A DNA stretch of 64,000 nucleotides from assembly GCF_040954835.1 (NCBI RefSeq), contig NC_090723.1, forward strand, positions 9,806,001 to 9,870,000. Reading direction: 5' to 3'. Position numbers and translations under genes: made by a program. This document shows positions 21,754 through 33,616 of this stretch, one piece after another. Under the pieces are notes generated by a model. It was not told where the DNA came from and did no database searches. It saw only the letters and a list, made by a program, of their open reading frames with translations. The stretch comes from Lepisosteus oculatus. Its lineage: Eukaryota > Chordata > Actinopteri > Semionotiformes > Lepisosteidae. How positions within the stretch are numbered: position 1 is the first letter of the stretch; each line of letters opens with the position of its first letter.

Positions 21754-23097
21754 AAGCCAAACAAGCTCAGAAACTACCACAGAATTCTAGCTCAGAACCA
21801 TTTATATAAAACAGAATTAACAATCAGGTGCAACTTCTGCAACAACTTGTCATTTCAGTTTACAACGATCCTATTGGGATTTTGTTATAATACACCCCAC
21901 CCCAAGCACACCCCTCTTGGCGCCCTCAGAAATGTTTTTCACTCTGCTGCTCAGTGCACACACCCCTGTCTGACCAGAGGCCCCTGGGCCTTCGCCACAC
22001 CCCAGGGTGGAAATCAGAGACAGAGCAAGTCGGGGTGCCACTGAGAGAACGAGATCAGTTGGAACCGTGCATGAAAGTGATTATTTTCCAAGCGCTGAGG
22101 CCAGCTGCTGCCAGAGGGGAACGAGTTTCCAGCACAGCGAGCACACAGAGTGAAGTTAGCAGTGTGGTAATGATAGATGCTCGCTGGCCTAACTCTGCTT
22201 TCTTTAGAAATCCTCAGTTCGGCCAAGGTTCAAAAAATCAAAACACTTTCTGAGCACGAATTCTAAGCGCGCGGAACAGACCGCTCTATCCCCACCCCTC
22301 CTGGATGCCCCGGTTTTTGGTGACTTTTATCGCGGACAGCTCCACGCATTCGGCTTCCCTGTGGACAAGCAGGATGTTCAGGAAAAGTGGCTCTGCTGTT
22401 GTGTTTCGGGAAAGAGAACATCCCGCAGGCAGCAGGTTCTGCAACAGGGGGCACCAGTCTGGGGACTGTAGAGGTGTGAGCCAGGTCAGAGGGGGGGTCT
22501 GCAGTGTCCACTTCCAGCGAAAGGCTGCCTTCCCTGTCCAGCCCAGTTCCTGTCACCTCCACTGCGATCAGCTTGCTTCTCCTCCTCTTAACGAGCGCTC
22601 GCGTGCGTCAAAGGCGAATTTCCAAGAAAAACAGCATCTCGAGTTGAAACTGAATCTTAAGTCATCGACCCCCCCTCCCTCCCGCACAGAAAACAGAAAT
22701 AAACTCGGGGACACGCCTGTCAGAGCACGGAGGCTCAGGGCAGTGCGGTGTTTTGCACAGTTAGCAGAGGAGGCTGTGCTGGGGTGTCTCAGTGTCCCTG
22801 CAGACCAGAGCTGGGATTAATCAGGAATCATTTGGCAGGGTTGAGCTGCTAAAAATGGCCTGTGATGCCTGCAGGGCACAGAAAAGCAATCTGACAGCAC
22901 CTCATAACCATGGCTTAGTTTAAACAACGGCTGCAGTGGCAGCTGTCCAAACTTTTTTTTTTTAAATAAAAAAATATTCCATGTAATCCCTGGCGTGTAG
23001 CATCTGCCCCTCTTCTGCCTGCGCAGGGATTGCATAGAGCCCTGCCACACTAGAATGAGCAGCAGGAACATCTAGGCCGTGCATACAGTGTGCTGTG
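21754..23097. other. Intergenic, no gene seen
   Basis: A 171-residue frame at 22305-22820 has no recognisable domain or splice context. Nothing else stands out. Confidence 0.55.
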
Positions 23098-23466
23098 GAC
23101 CACAGCTTGCAAACACTGGGGACTGGTCCATAGTTGTCCTCCACTTGGGACTGGACCACAGCTGTCAACCAATGGTCCACAACTGTCCATCACTGGGGAC
23201 TGGACCACAGCTGTCTACCAATGGTTCACAGCTGTCCACCACTGGGGACTGGACCACAGCTTTCCACCACTGGGGACTGGTCCACAGCTGTCCATCACTG
23301 GGGACTGGACCACAGCTGTCCACCACTGGTCCACAGCTGTCCACCACTGGGGATTGGTCCACAGCTGTCCACCACTGGGGACTGGTTCACAGCTGTCCAC
23401 CACTGGTCCACAGCTGTCCATCACTGGAGATTGGCCCACAGCTGTCCAACACTGGGGACTGGCCCA
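23098..23466 (+). repeat. 28-bp minisatellite with shortened units
   Basis: Units of CCACAGCTGTCCACCACTGG + GGACTGGT (28 bp) alternate with units lacking the GGGGACT part (about 20-21 bp). There are about 13-14 units. Nearly every unit holds CAGCTG, an E-box core. Frames open on both strands are repeat peptides. Confidence 0.9.
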
Positions 23467-24783
23467 CCTTCTCTTGCTCCCTGTCCGCGCGGCGGCTGTG
23501 TCCGGAGCTTAAGAAGGGTAACGCGACAAGCTCGCCTTGTGTTCACCGTCTGCGGTGAAGGAAGAGAACACACAGGGGGAGGAGGGGGAGTCGCCCAGGA
23601 GCCGGAGGTGAGTTTTCCAGATTTCACAAGAGAACAGCAGACGGGAAGAGGGTGCTGTTACTCGGGGTCTTTTTTTCACAGAAATCCGACCCCCAGCTGC
23701 AGACAATGGAGAAGAACTGAGACGCACAACAAGCAGGACTCCCTCACCCAGCTGCACGTCAGCAACCTCTTGATCACCAGTGAAGCAGCCGCCTGTCCTT
23801 CCTCTCACCCTGGGCTGCAGAGCCTGGAGGCAGACTGACTCCTGCGCAGCCCATCTCTCTGCTTGGTTTTACTCAGTCTGGCACAGCTCGGCTCGGCTCA
23901 GGTCATTTCAGTTCATCTTGATTGAGTTAAACGCAGTTACAGGCAGCTCAGCTTGCTCAGTTCTCTTTTGCCATCGCAGTGACTCAGATCACAGCAGAGT
24001 GTGATTTTTCTGAGAGCAAGACAGAATGCAGGATTGGGAGCGAAAGAAATCGAATCTCTTAGTTGTTTTCTTTTCCTGCAAAAATCAAGATCATTTTTTT
24101 TTTTAAAAAAAACAGCTGTCCGGGTTCGTTAGGAGTTAGAAAAAACGAAGCCAGAGTAAAAAGGAAGAAAAAGGAGGCTTTGAAAATGTTCCTGCCAACA
24201 TCTTTTGATGTTGTTGTTATTGCATAAATTTTCTGCACTGTTCTGACATTGACCCACAGCAAGACTGGGCTTCAGTTTAACTAGAAGTTACATTTGTACA
24301 ACTAGACCCTGGAGATGAGCCACAGGCAGGGAGGAGCCAAGCCTGACAAAGGACAATAAACTTTTAATGTGAAATCGAGCAGGCTGGGGATGGGGCCGAA
24401 GCACACTGTCTTCTCGAGCAGTCTGCAGAGAGCCCAAGTTTCAGACAGCCAGCAAGGGGAAGAGATCTGGAGGGACAGAGGCCATGTGTGTGCATGCCAA
24501 GACCGTGCACGAAACAGAGGTGGCACCAACCCTGCAGCACAGGGGCACCACCGGTCGTGTCTGCGCTCGTGCATATGGCTGAGAAACTCACAGGACTGCT
24601 CTGGGACAACGGGGAGATCCCTCTGGGTCTCAGGGGTGCTGGTTTCTGACTCTCAGTAATGGGTGGGCTATGCCCAGTGCCATTGCTGCTAACAGGTCCC
24701 AGATCCTTCATCCATGAAGGCACAAAGCAAGCAGTTGCCTTTCCCCTCATGTGCACAAAGCATCCTCCCTCAAGTGCCTGCCC
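23467..24783. other. Intergenic, no gene seen
   Basis: Only short frames without recognisable domains; an A/T-rich run near 24090-24110. Confidence 0.55.
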
Positions 24784-25073
24784 GTAGATAGATAGATACT
24801 TTATTGATCCCGTGAGGGAAATTGCAGTGCAACAGCAGCTTCACACAGACAACACAGCCACAGTGTAACGAATGATACAATAATAATAATACAATACAAT
24901 CAGTACAGTGAGGGGAGCACTGAAAGAGTTACTCACAGTCCAGGACACACAGAGAACAAACTAGAACAGAACAGTACGCAGAAAAAATCGTATTGCACAT
25001 AGAGCTGGGCGATAATTCGATAACGATAATTATCGCGATATCATTTTCCTCGATATAATTTTAACAAAAGTGC

Positions 25074-25299
25074 GATGCCGGTTCAAATCCCGTGGCCGGC
25101 AGAGGAATCCTACTCCGTTGGGCCCCTGAGCAAGGCCCTTAACCCCAGCTGCTCCAGGGGCGCCGTACAATGGCTGACCCTGCGCTCTGACCCCCAGCTT
25201 CTCTCCCTGTGTCTGTGTCTGTGTCTCCCTGGAGAAAAGCTGGGGTATGCGAAAAGACGCATTCCTAATGCAAGAAATTGTATAGGGCTAATAAAGAAA
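25074..25299 (+). mobile_element. tRNA-derived SINE, 5'-truncated, inside the hAT element
   Basis: Starts at the B-box region (CCGGTTCAAATCCCG) and continues through the body to AATGCAAGAAATTGTATAGG and AATAAAG. The A box is lost. Confidence 0.85.

Positions 25300-25351
<52 letters not shown>
25300..25351 (+). repeat. (ATT)n microsatellite at SINE 3' end
   Basis: About 17 uninterrupted ATT units directly follow the SINE tail. Confidence 0.95.
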
Positions 25352-26110
25352 AATGTTCGATCTATAGGTTTACGCTTTGCGCATGCGCACAAAATACTGC
25401 GCGAGTGCGTGTGCGTGTCGCAGACCGGGCAGCTGACAGATTTGTTTCATGTTTCTGCTGTTTGGCAAGTGTTTGTTGTGTTCTTAAAATAAAAAAGTTG
25501 TTTAATTGACCAATTAACTGTCTGGTTTCTTCAACTTTCACTCAGGAGAAAAAATCTGCCTTTAAACTTGAAAGAAATAATGATTTGACATTTATCGTGA
25601 TAATTATCGATATCGACTGATATGAACATTTTTATCGTGATAATGTTTTTGGCCATATCGCCCAGCCCTAATTGCGCATATGAATATAAATATAGATCTA
25701 AATATGAATATAAATGTATTGCACGGGTCCCTGGCATATATTGCACAAAAAAATGGTTGTAAACGGGAAAAGAAAGAGAACAGATGTAGCAGTAGATGTG
25801 TAGATGTGTTCAGTCCAGAAACAGGTCACTGTCGATGTTGCCTCTGCCCAGACACAAGGTGGATGTGTTGTACAGTCTTATGGCAGAAGGCAAGAATGAC
25901 CTCCTGTAGCGCTCCCTGTCGCACCGTGGATGAATCAGTCTATTGCTGAACGTGCTCTTCATTTCTACAAGCCTGTCATAGAGGGGATGGGAGATGTTGT
26001 CCATGATGGCCTCTAGTTTGGACACCATTCTCCTCTCAGCCACTACCTCCAGGGGGTCCAGGTCAGACCTAATGACGGTGCTTGCTCTCCTGATGAGCTT
26101 GTCCAGCCTT

Positions 26111-26278
26111 TTAGAAGAGAAAGAAAAAGAACAGATGTAGCTGTAGATGTGCAGATGTGTTCAGTCCAGAAACAGGTCACTGTCAATGTTGCCTCTGCCC
26201 AGACGCAAGGTGGTTGTGTTGTACAGTCTAAAGGCAGAAGGCCAGAATGACCTCCTGTAGCGCTCCCTGTCGCATATG
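26111..26278 (-). mobile_element. Second, truncated copy of the LINE end
   Basis: Repeats 25773-25925 with few changes, including the segment encoding RYRRSF and AFRLYNTT. It lies directly beside the first copy in the same orientation, as from a tandem duplication or two insertions. Confidence 0.75.
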
Positions 26279-29203
26279 ACATGTCTTCGAGCCACGTGCA
26301 GACACCAGTCCCATGCTGGTTTTGGGCTGGTACATGCTTTTCCTCTGCTGTGTTTGTTCTGAGCGCTGACCAAAACCAACAGAGGCTGGATCACTGGTTT
26401 TTAATCCACTTTCTCTACATGTTGATGGGAAAACGGGTTTTTCTTTGTCTCCAATGCTGTGCTGGCAGACTGGAGCAGAACTTGCCGAGACATCGGAGCA
26501 TTTGGGCTGGTCCCCAGTGGTGCACACTTGCTTGCTGCCTGTTCGAACTGGACCCCAGATTCCCAGCTCATGCTCTCTGATCTCTAGTCAAAGCGCACTG
26601 GTATCTCTGTGAAACAGCACCATTCTGACTGCACAGTTTTCATTTACAATCAACGGATTTAAAGGCCTGTTTGAAAGATTTATGTCTAAGACAAAGACAG
26701 CTCATTCGAAAAGGCCCTTGCGAGTCGATGTGCCACAGATTCAAGGACTCAAGCGATGAATAAACACAAGTCATGCCCAGGAGTGACATGTCCTGGTTTC
26801 TTCACTTTTGAGCACTGAGCTGGTCTGCTATCCAAAGGCTGGGCTTGTTCCCCGGGCCTTCCATTGACTCACCACACTTACCAACAAGGAAGAGCTGGTC
26901 AGCTCTGGGTCCCGGGTTCGATTCGTGGCTGGGGTGCCTGTGTGGGTGGAGTTTGCATGTTCCCATTGGCTGGTCTGGGATTTCCAGGTGGTTGACTGTA
27001 CTCTGGATGGGCCATTTGAGCTGGATGGGCTGACGGGCTCTTCTTATCTGATGTCCTACACAGAAGAAAAGACACCTTTTGAAGTTACTTTTAAAACCGA
27101 ATCACAGCATTCCTTCTCCCCAGAAGCTGTCTGCTACAGTCGTGTTTGAGGAAATCCATCCAAGTATTTCCCCTGGTGAAGCAACAGGGTGTTTTTGCAT
27201 ATTTTTCCTGGCCTTTCTGTGCTAACACCCTGCATCTGCTCCACTTCACTGTAGTTTTCCCCCACCGGGTCCCGTGTGACCTCTGCACGCCTCAATCGCA
27301 TGGTTTGACCGTGTCGGTGCTTCACCGCGCTCGTCCGAAGCCCCAGCTCTGCCGCCCGTCCGCGTGCTTCTCGCTCCCGTTTCCTCGGCGCCTCTCATTC
27401 ATTTGCACGCGCCTCCCTGACAGCTCCGCCGGATCGTAATTACATGGGCACGACGTAATTATACAGCTGCACACGAGCAGTTGTTTTTAGAATTAAAATT
27501 GCATGGGTGTGTTTATGCAGACTTCTATTTACACGATTGCCTTTGATTTAAGGCGCTATTATGCAATAAATCTCAGCCTGCGCTAGGAGCTGAGCGCTGG
27601 GGAACCCGCACTAAATCACAGCCTCCCTGCGCTCTCCCTGCGTGGCCGGGCCCACGACTCGCACGGTTCGGCTCCAGCGGCTTCAGTAGCGAAAACAGGA
27701 CTCTCTAGCGAGGGCAGCACTGCAGTGCCGTTGCGAGTCTCGACTCAGCACAACCTCAGTCTCTACAAGGCGTCTGCAGGCGACACACAGAGATGTCAAG
27801 TATGTAGGAAAAATATAATTGTCAGAATACAGAGATCACATATCTCAATTTCTGATGAACACGAACACCAAGGCGTCCGCACAGCCCGCAGACAGCCCGG
27901 CCCCGCAGGGCCTGATGCAGACGCTGTGCGCGGAAGGGGTGCGCTGTGGCCACGTAGGCCGTGTTGCCCGGGGAGACGGGCCGCTGCCGCCTCTCGCGGA
28001 GCCTCGGTACCGCCCGACCCGAAACCCGAGCTCTCCGACATCCGCTCTGCCAGCGGAGCAAAAAAAAAAAAAAAGACAGAACAAAATTTATCGAGGAACC
28101 ATTTGTTCTTTCGCGTCGTAAAAACAAGCGCACATCTGTGTTTTGAAGTGGGTTCTCCATCCCAGGACGCTTTCTAGGAATGCCTGACTTCGGGTTGATT
28201 TGTGGTTTCCTGACGTTGAGGAAAAGCTTGCGAGGGGGGGGTGCGAGGCTCCGCAAACATGCGATCCCCTGTCGGAGGAGACAAAGCGCCGAACATATTT
28301 AAAGACTGACGACCCCGAGTATGGTATTGATCCTGGAAATTTACAACCCTCAGTCCGCCCCGTATTTCCAGTGCTGCTCTCTCACAAGGCCAGAAATCTG
28401 TTGTTAGTCGCAAAATACAAGGAATTAAAAAAACAAACGTCTCTCGGACTCTCTCTAGGGTTTGCTTTTCAGCTGCGACTTTGGCAGTGCTCTAAAACCT
28501 GTAGCTGAAAAAAAAAAAGCAAAAGCGCTCTGGGATCATCAGACAGCCTCTCTGCTCGCACACTGACAACTGGGAGCCCACAGAGAGCGGATATGGTTCC
28601 TCGTGGTTTTTCCTGCCCAGCCAGACCTATCCCAGGAAAATGAGTTTTCTAGGAAAAGCAAGAGGCCTGGAATCTGGAGTTCAAAGGCTTGAACTCAGAC
28701 TTGAACTCGGCTTTTGCGCGTCAACATGCCAGACTAAGTTTGGTGTTAGATAATAACGTACTCTCTAGGTTGTAGTTACTAACAAGCAGACCAAAAAAAA
28801 ATACCCGAACAGTAGAAGGAGTGTAAACAGACAAAGAAAAATAACACTCAATATCGTTCCGAATGACAAGGAAAGCAAACAGTTTGGGAAAGTAAAACAA
28901 AATGGAGTTAAAGCGATAAAAGCCACCCGTTGGAAACTCCTGAGCTCAGCCACAGCTCTGACACCGAAGCTGAGAGAATCTGCTGTTTCTGGGGAGTCTG
29001 ATCCTCTGTGCATCAGGCACTGTCCTGCCCTCAGTCTTACTGCTCCAGGGCGCCTGACACCTCTACACTGTGGTCCCACCAATCACCACGCACCAACGCT
29101 CATGTCCAGCTGAGATATATACAGCACTGTGCACGATATCCAGACATACAGTACAAAGAGCGCTATTTATTTCATAATACTCATGAATAATGATTATAAT
29201 AAT
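26279..29203. other. Intergenic, no gene assigned
   Basis: Contains a decayed SINE-like stretch (about 26910-27010, with GGTTCGATTCGTGGC and GTTTGCATGTTC), a CpG-rich patch at 27880-28060 that ends in a run of 14 A, and otherwise only short frames. Confidence 0.5.
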
Positions 29204-29835
29204 TCCTTACACTTATGGAGTGTTTTTCTGGACACTCCACTCAAAGCGCTTTCCAGCTCATGGGGATCCCCTCCACCACCAGCAGTGTGCAGCCCCACCT
29301 GGAGCCAGTAGGGGGCGCTCACCCTGTGGTCTGTGTGGGTCCTAATGCCCCAGTACAGTGACAGGGACACTGTACTGTAGAAAGGCGCCGTCCTTCGGAT
29401 GAGATGTAAAACTGACTGTCTGCGGTCATTAAACCCACAGAATACACCATCCAGGTGATGCATCCACCCGGATGATATACCAGTACTCTCCCCACACAGC
29501 AGCTCTCAGTGGGGAGGAGAGCAGAGTGATGAAGCCAGTTCAGAGACGGGGATTGTTAGGTTGCCATGACTGGTAAAGGCCAGGGGGAAATTTGGCCAGG
29601 ACACCAAGGGTAACACCCCTCTTTTCGAGAAACACCCTGGTGTTTTAAATGACCTCATTAACGTCAGAGAGTCAGGACCTCAGTTTTATATCTCATCCGA
29701 AAGACGGCGCCTTTTTACAGTCTAGTTTCCTCATCACCATACAGCAGCAGCCTCAGCTTTCCCAGGAGTCTCCCCTCCAGGTACTAACCAGGCTCACACT
29801 GCTGAGCTCCAGGGGGCTGCAGGGTGACAGAGCTT
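29204..29835 (-). mobile_element. 5S-SINE, antisense, with an inverted internal segment
   Basis: The outer parts (29204-29300 and about 29460-29835) are antisense: tail CACTCCACTCAAAGCGCTTT, body, then 5S head ending near GGGCTGCAGGGTGAC. The middle (about 29301-29445) is sense: CCAGTAGGGGGCGCTCACC, then CCGTCCTTCGGATGAGATG. The copy is therefore a chimera with an internal inversion. Confidence 0.8.
29305..29318 (+). promoter_or_regulatory. CTCF core-motif match in 5S-SINE
   Basis: CCAGTAGGGGGCGC fits the 14-base CTCF core consensus. It lies in the inverted middle part of the SINE, so it faces opposite to the rest of that element. Confidence 0.4.
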
Positions 29836-29982
29836 CTGGCTATAATGTATAATGCATAATAATTGTATAATAATGAACAATGTTGTTTCTGAGTTTGACC
29901 ATGGAACTGTTTTGCTCATTTGATTTTTTAATGTATGTAGGGAGAGAGAAGGAGCAACATTTGCAAAGGATTTAATTGATTA

Positions 29983-30143
29983 ATGTAACAAGCTAAATGA
30001 ATAATTGTATGATACAACAATTTTAATTGAATGATTGAATTAAGTGACATGTTTAATTGAGTGACTGAGTGAAGTAGCAAGCCTAATTGAATAATTGCAT
30101 AAAGTAACAAGCTTAATTGAATAACTGAATGATGTAACAGGCT
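29983..30143. repeat. 30-bp A/T-rich tandem array
   Basis: About five degenerate units of TAATTGAATGATTGAATTAA + GTGACATGTT type, each 30 bp, differing mostly by single substitutions. Confidence 0.8.
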
Positions 30144-30645
30144 TACGTTTGAGAGAACAAACTTGCATTACTCTTCCAATTTGCTCCATCCTTAGTGTTG
30201 TTTCATTTAACGTATACTTACCCTGCTGTATGTGCAGGGTTATTCTTTGTACTTGTCAAAAATGTCAATTTTCCACATTGAAAAGGCATGCGCAATGTAA
30301 TAAATAATAATGAGAAGAATAGATCCCTATTTCTGCTTCATCAGCGGAAGTTGGTGTAAAAACCTGGTGTCTGAGCTGCCTGACCGGGAGGCCAATTTCC
30401 AGCCCTGAACCCCACGGTCCAGTCAGGACCAACGGAGATCTGGGACGAATGCACACCTGAGCGAAAAGCTACTGCTGGACAGGCCTCGGATTCTGCTAAC
30501 TCCTGGCTTGACGCAGTACCCGCGGTTTATCCCAGATGAGACACTGGGGTTTAAGGCTAGGCTGCCAGTTCAAAGTACCTGACTCATGCAGGGCCCTCTC
30601 ACTTGTTAATGGGCTCAGCCGCTGGATCAAATGCACATTCCTTTA

Positions 30646-31222
30646 TAATAATAATAATTGCTTACACTTATATAGCGCTTTTCTGGACACTCCACTCAAA
30701 GCGCTTTACAGGTAATGGGGTCTCCCCTCCACCACCACCAGTGTGCAGCCCCACTTGGATGATGCGACGGCAGCCATAGTTCGCCAGAACGCTCACCAAA
30801 CATCAGCTATCAGTGGGGAGGAGAGCAGAGTAATGAAGCCAATTGATAGATGGGGATTATTAGGAGGCCATGATTGGTAAGGGCCAATGGGAAATTTGGC
30901 CAGGACGCCGGGATTACACCCTTACTCTTTTCAAGAAACACCCTGGGATTTTTAATGACCACAGAGAGTCAGGACCTCGGTTTTACGTCATCTGAAGGAC
31001 GGCGCCTGTTTACAGTATAGTGTCCCCGTCACTATACTGAGGCATAAGGACCCACATGGACTGCAGGGTGAGCGCCCCCTGCTGGCCCCACTAACACCTC
31101 TTCTAGCAGCAACCTTAGTGTTTCCCAGGAGGTCTCTCATCCAGGTACTGTCCAGGCTCACACCTGCTGAGCTCCAATGGGCTGCCAACTGGGAGCTGCA
31201 GGGTGATATGGTTGCTGGCAAT
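30646..31222 (-). mobile_element. 5S-SINE, antisense, full length
   Basis: Begins with (ATA)n and CTTACACTTATATAGCGCTT, keeps the complete body, and ends with the 5S-like head (CATCCAGGTACTGTCCAGGC, TGCTGAGCTCCAATGGGC). The head is the reverse complement of the 5S rRNA internal control region. Confidence 0.92.
31072..31085 (-). promoter_or_regulatory. CTCF core-motif match in 5S-SINE (minus)
   Basis: Minus-strand CCAGCAGGGGGCGC fits all 14 consensus positions. Confidence 0.45.
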
Positions 31223-31661
31223 TTCCATAATCCATAATTATTTCCATAATCACAGCCCGGGAGGTGGGAGCAGGGCACCTGCAGTGGGAGTGCTGCTCTC
31301 AGGCCATTTCTTTTTCATCTTCAACAATGAGAAGAAGTTCTTCAGAAGTCCAACTTGAAAGACAAGGGCTTCTCCCTCTGGGCATGCCCAGATTAACACC
31401 CGGAGCACCCCAGGACGCAAGCTGAAACAGACAGTCAGGCTCTGCAGCACTGGTCACAAACACAGGGGCCACAGAAAGGGCCAACACTCAGGTGTGGGTG
31501 GTCTGTGTATCACGCCTCACCTGTTCGTGTTCCTTCTGTCTTCAAATCAAACGTGGCGGTCAGCAGACAAGCTGCTGCAGAAGCACAGGCAGGAGGAACT
31601 GTGAGGGAAATGAGACTGATGCTGCCCAGGTCTTTATGGCCAGGCTTGATGGCTAAAAAAA
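31223..31661. other. Intergenic, no gene seen
   Basis: Short frames only. Confidence 0.5.
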
Positions 31662-31901
31662 GATCACTTTATTGGCCATGTACAATTTCTTGCATTAGGA
31701 ATTTGTTTTATCGCATACCCCAGCTTGCTCTCCATGAGACACACAGACCGGGAGAGAAGCTGGGGGTCAGAGCGCAGGGTCAGCCATTTATACGGCGCCC
31801 CTGGAGCAGTTGGGGTTAAGGGCCTTGCTCAGGGGCCCAACGGAGTAGGATTCCTCTGCCGGCTGCGGGATTTGAACCGGCAACCTTCCAGCCACAGAAC
31901 A
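31662..31901 (-). mobile_element. tRNA-derived SINE, antisense
   Basis: Tail first (GATCACTTTATTGGCC, ACAATTTCTTGCATTAGGAA), then body and the B box as GGGATTTGAACCGGC; the outermost head is truncated. Confidence 0.88.
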
Positions 31902-32359
31902 GAACTTCCAGGCTACTTCCAGTACGGACAGCGAGCTCCAGCACGGGGCGACATGTTCAATCCTGTGTCAGGAAAGGAAGCCCAGAGGAAAAACTGGACA
32001 AGTTCTGGATGTTTACCAACAGACTGATACCAGTGGTCAGTGGTCAGGTGTCCACTTTGCCCTCCACCCCCTCAGGCCACACCTCTCCTGACCGGCGCAC
32101 CTGTCTGCTGACTGCCCACACGCCGAGATATTGTTGGCAGGAAGTCCTGAGAGGCCACCCTGGGAATTTTCAAACTAGAAATTCCCAACTCAGCAGAATT
32201 GATTCCAGATGAGGCAGCAAATATTTTCTCCGTCGCTGTTGTGGTAGAATCTTGCACCTTTAATTCATCTCTATGTAGCTGCCCCCCTGTTCTAGCCACA
32301 TGGAGGAGTGTGAATTCATTCCAGAGGTGCCCTGGTCAGGTGGGAGATTTTGCTGTAGC

Positions 32360-32560
32360 TAGAAGTGGTGACATGGTGGTGCAGTGCTCAGCACTGCTCC
32401 TTCGCAGCACTGGGGCCCTGGGTTGAATTCCGGACCTGGGGTGCTGTCTGTGTGGAGTTTGCATGTTCTTCCCATATAAGTGTGGGTTTCCTCCGGGTGC
32501 TCCAGTTTCCACCCACACAACTGTGCAAGCATGTTAGAACATGCTCTGGAAAACACACTG
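32360..32560 (+). mobile_element. Fish tRNA-like SINE head and core
   Basis: Shows GGTGGTGCAGTGCTCAGCAC, TGGGTTGAATTCC, GTGTGGAGTTTGCATGTTCT and GGGTTTCCTCCGGGTGCTCC in order, a very widespread fish repeat. The 3' part is missing here. Confidence 0.75.
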
Positions 32561-32649
32561 GCGGTGTAACGGGAGACGGTTCAGGACCCTTTGCAGACGG
32601 TAGAATCCGGAAGTAAGTGGAGAAGGACATCAGGGGAAGGTACAGCAGG

Positions 32650-33074
32650 ATAGGATGGGCTGACAGACGAGGGGGTGTGACGGCGGTTATCTGGGGCTCG
32701 GGGGGCGTGGTAGGCAACTAGTCCAGGGAAATTCGGGGTGCAGTCAAAAGTCCAAACACCGGGTGATCCATCCAAGACACGACAAACAAGGTTAAAGCCC
32801 GGAACGGGATCCGGAACAGGGACAGGGAATAAAAGCAGGATGACGAGGCCAGGCGCTCCGAGCCCCGGGCTCAGACGGTCAGGACGCCGTGATGAAGCCT
32901 GTGTCGTCGGGTCTCTCCTGGCGGGCTTCCGGGGGTCCATCTCCCAGTGCTGAGCCAGGAATAACCGGGCTTTAATAATGAGACGCAAAACAGGGGGCAG
33001 GTGCGCATAATCAACTAAAATCCGAAAGGGCCGGAGCGCCCTGAAGAGGAGGGGAGGTGATTGTGACAGGCGGG
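32650..33074. repeat. Unclassified GC-rich repeat-like stretch
   Basis: Composition and the ending GGGAGGTGATTGTGACAGG resemble terminal parts of fish retroelements read in antisense. No second copy in the window confirms it. Confidence 0.3.
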
Positions 33075-33215
33075 TTAACTGGATTCTGGGAAAGCTGGGA
33101 GCGTGTCTGTGGTCACCTGTGTGAGCCCTGTGACGGACTGTCCTGCCCAGGGTGCATCTCGCCTTGTGCCTGCTGCTTGCTGGGATAGGCTCTGGCTCCT
33201 CCGCGACCGGCTGAC
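33075..33215 (+). mobile_element. Fish SINE/LINE-tail repeat, 3' part
   Basis: GCCCTGTGACGGACTGTCC, GGGTGCATCTCGCCTTGTGC and GCTGGGATAGGCTCTGGCTC in order. Confidence 0.7.
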
Positions 33216-33558
33216 CAGAAAAGAAGAAAAGCCATTAGGTCAATGTACTGATTTGTGTCCCACTGCTGTGAGTGGAGAAGAGAGGCACAAAAACAGGTCT
33301 CGGGGGTGGCATTTTATTGGAAGCAGGCTCAACAGTTTGCAGGTCTCCACTGAGCATCAGCCACGTGTGGAAACACCTTCAAGGAATAACAGAGACTTGG
33401 GGTCGAGTGACACGGGATGACCGTTATCTGTGATCCCGAGACCCGCACAGCTTGTTCCTGATCCACAGAACAAAAGGTGCACTCCTGCTGTGTGTGCGTG
33501 TCTGTTCCTCGTTGTGTGTCTGTGTGCATGTATCTGTGGGGGTGCATGTGTCTGTCTT

Positions 33559-33559
<1 letters not shown>

Positions 33560-33615
<56 letters not shown>
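33560..33615 (+). repeat. (TG)28 microsatellite
   Basis: Pure TG dinucleotide run of about 56 bp, flanked by imperfect TG-rich sequence from about 33490. Long frames on both strands here encode only Cys-Val or Thr-His repeats. Confidence 0.97.

Positions 33616-33616
<1 letters not shown>

Larger units (their letters stand above)
25000..25670. mobile_element. Non-autonomous hAT-type element with nested SINE
   Basis: Terminal inverted repeats TAGAGCTGGGCGATA and TAGGGCTGGGCGATA (as read inward) match at 14 of 15 positions. The flanks ATTGCACA (24992-24999) and ATTGCGCA (25671-25678) are an 8-bp target duplication with one change, the size made by hAT transposases. The interior is full of ATTATCG motifs and has no transposase. 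Confidence 0.85.
24784..26110 (-). mobile_element. LINE 3' end, antisense, split by a hAT insertion
   Basis: On the minus strand the 5' part encodes the C-terminus of a LINE protein (KLEAIMDNISHPLYDR, then RYRRSFLPSAIRLYN at about 25880-26040). The 3' end is GGGATCAATAAAGTATCTA + TCTA at 24784-24815, a common fish LINE terminus. The hAT element at 25000-25670 interrupts it. The 5' part of the LINE is missing. Confidence 0.7.

Noticed and set aside
22305..22820. 171-codon plus-strand frame
   Set aside because: No domain, no splice sites of note, composition typical of chance frames in GC-rich DNA.
23079..23838. Three plus-strand frames of 140-234 codons
   Set aside because: Mostly minisatellite translation followed by unrelated sequence.
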